DNA of 6,973 nucleotides from the NCBI GenBank assembly GCA_021785335.1, contig JAJYFW010000090.1, positions 1 to 6,973 on the forward strand. Direction: 5' to 3'. Positions 6,575 to 6,973 of this stretch are shown here, one piece after another. How positions within the stretch are numbered: the first letter of the stretch is position 1; each line of letters begins with the position of its first letter. The translations under genes were made by a program, and so were the position numbers. The DNA is from Pseudomonadota bacterium (GTDB lineage: Bacteria; Pseudomonadota; Alphaproteobacteria; Acetobacterales; Acetobacteraceae). The notes under the pieces were generated by a model. The model was not told where the DNA came from and searched no databases. It saw nothing but the letters and a program-made list of their open reading frames with translations.

Positions 6575-6587
6575 TGATCACGACACG

Positions 6588-6595
6588 AGGGAGGA
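6588..6595 (+). promoter_or_regulatory. Strong ribosome binding site for the dehydrogenase
   Basis: AGGGAGGA lies 8 bases before the ATG at 6604. It is the best Shine-Dalgarno match in the window and fixes that start. Confidence 0.75.
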
Positions 6596-6603
6596 ACGTT
6601 GCA

Positions 6604-6973
6604 ATGAGTCTCGATTTCACCGGCAGGCGTGTCGTCGTCTGCGGCGGCAGCCGCGGCATCGGGCGAGGCATCGCGCTCGGCTTCGCGCGGGCCGGCGCGG
6701 CGGTCTCGATCTGCGCGCGCAGCCCGGGTCCGCTGGAGACGACGCGCCGGGAACTCGGCGAGAAGGGCCATGCCGCCACCTGCGACCTCGGCGACGAGGC
6801 GTCGATCCGCGCCTATGTCGCGGCGGCCGGCGCGGCGCTCGGGGGCATCGACATCCTGGTCAACAACGCCTCCGGCTTCGGCACCACCGACGATGCGTCC
6901 GGCTGGGCTGCCTGTTTCGCCGTCGATCTGATGGCAATCGTGCACGCGACGCATGCCGCCCTGCACTATCTGG
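6604..6973 (+). CDS. Short-chain dehydrogenase/reductase (SDR), N-terminal part
   Basis: This is an NAD(P)-dependent oxidoreductase of the classical SDR (FabG-like) fold, cut by the right edge after 123 complete codons. The nucleotide-binding motif CGGSRGIG (residues 13-20) fits the TGxxxGxG pattern except that Cys13 replaces the usual Thr. Asp61-Leu62 contacts the adenine in this family, and NNAS (87-90) replaces the common NNAG. Arg17 in the glycine loop and Arg39 after the second strand suggest NADPH preference. The catalytic Ser-Tyr-Lys set lies beyond the window, so the substrate cannot be named. It could be a 3-oxoacyl-ACP reductase, a sugar or alcohol dehydrogenase, or another member. 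The start is well supported by AGGGAGGA 8 bases upstream. A perfect dyad sits 30 bases before the start and may regulate it. Confidence 0.88.
   Translation, partial: MSLDFTGRRVVVCGGSRGIGRGIALGFARAGAAVSICARSPGPLETTRRELGEKGHAATCDLGDEASIRAYVAAAGAALGGIDILVNNASGFGTTDDASGWAACFAVDLMAIVHATHAALHYL

Overview
The window is very GC-rich, with strong G/C preference at third codon positions and many long spurious antisense frames. Gene content and protein style suggest an alphaproteobacterium, most likely of the Rhodospirillales/Acetobacteraceae type. That placement is inferred from style and has not been searched. The centre of the window is ordinary chromosomal housekeeping sequence. No tRNA, rRNA, CRISPR array, insertion sequence or phage gene was seen.

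Layout. (1) From position 564 leftwards on the minus strand is the N-terminal part of a glycine-rich beta-solenoid (autotransporter/adhesin-like) protein that runs off the left edge. (2) A divergent intergenic region of about 190 bp holds an AT-rich island and a cluster of short dyads. (3) At 757-942 (+) is a 61-residue predicted two-helix membrane protein with a good ribosome binding site. (4) At 1093-4343 (+) is a tightly coupled ABC transporter pair. Both subunits fuse a membrane domain to an ATPase domain, share a 4-base ATGA overlap, and are recognisable as CydD and CydC, the thiol (glutathione/cysteine) exporter needed for cytochrome bd assembly. No cydAB genes are present here. (5) At 4413-6185 (+) is a full-length RecQ DNA helicase with helicase, zinc-binding/RQC and HRDC regions. 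(6) At 6238-6543 (+) is a 101-residue predicted two-helix membrane protein of unknown function. (7) At 6604 (+) a short-chain dehydrogenase/reductase begins and runs off the right edge. It follows a perfect 8-bp dyad and a strong ribosome binding site.

How the genes relate. cydD and cydC encode the two halves of one heterodimeric exporter and are almost certainly co-transcribed and translationally coupled. recQ follows 69 bp later in the same orientation and could be read through, but it has no functional link to the exporter. The two small membrane proteins are candidates for lineage-specific genes. The most unusual points are the solenoid protein without a visible signal peptide, the GTCTA/TAGAC dyad cluster, the shortened membrane region of CydC together with the compact ends of both subunits, and the dyad upstream of the dehydrogenase. 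I did not find convincing evidence for an undescribed multi-gene system.
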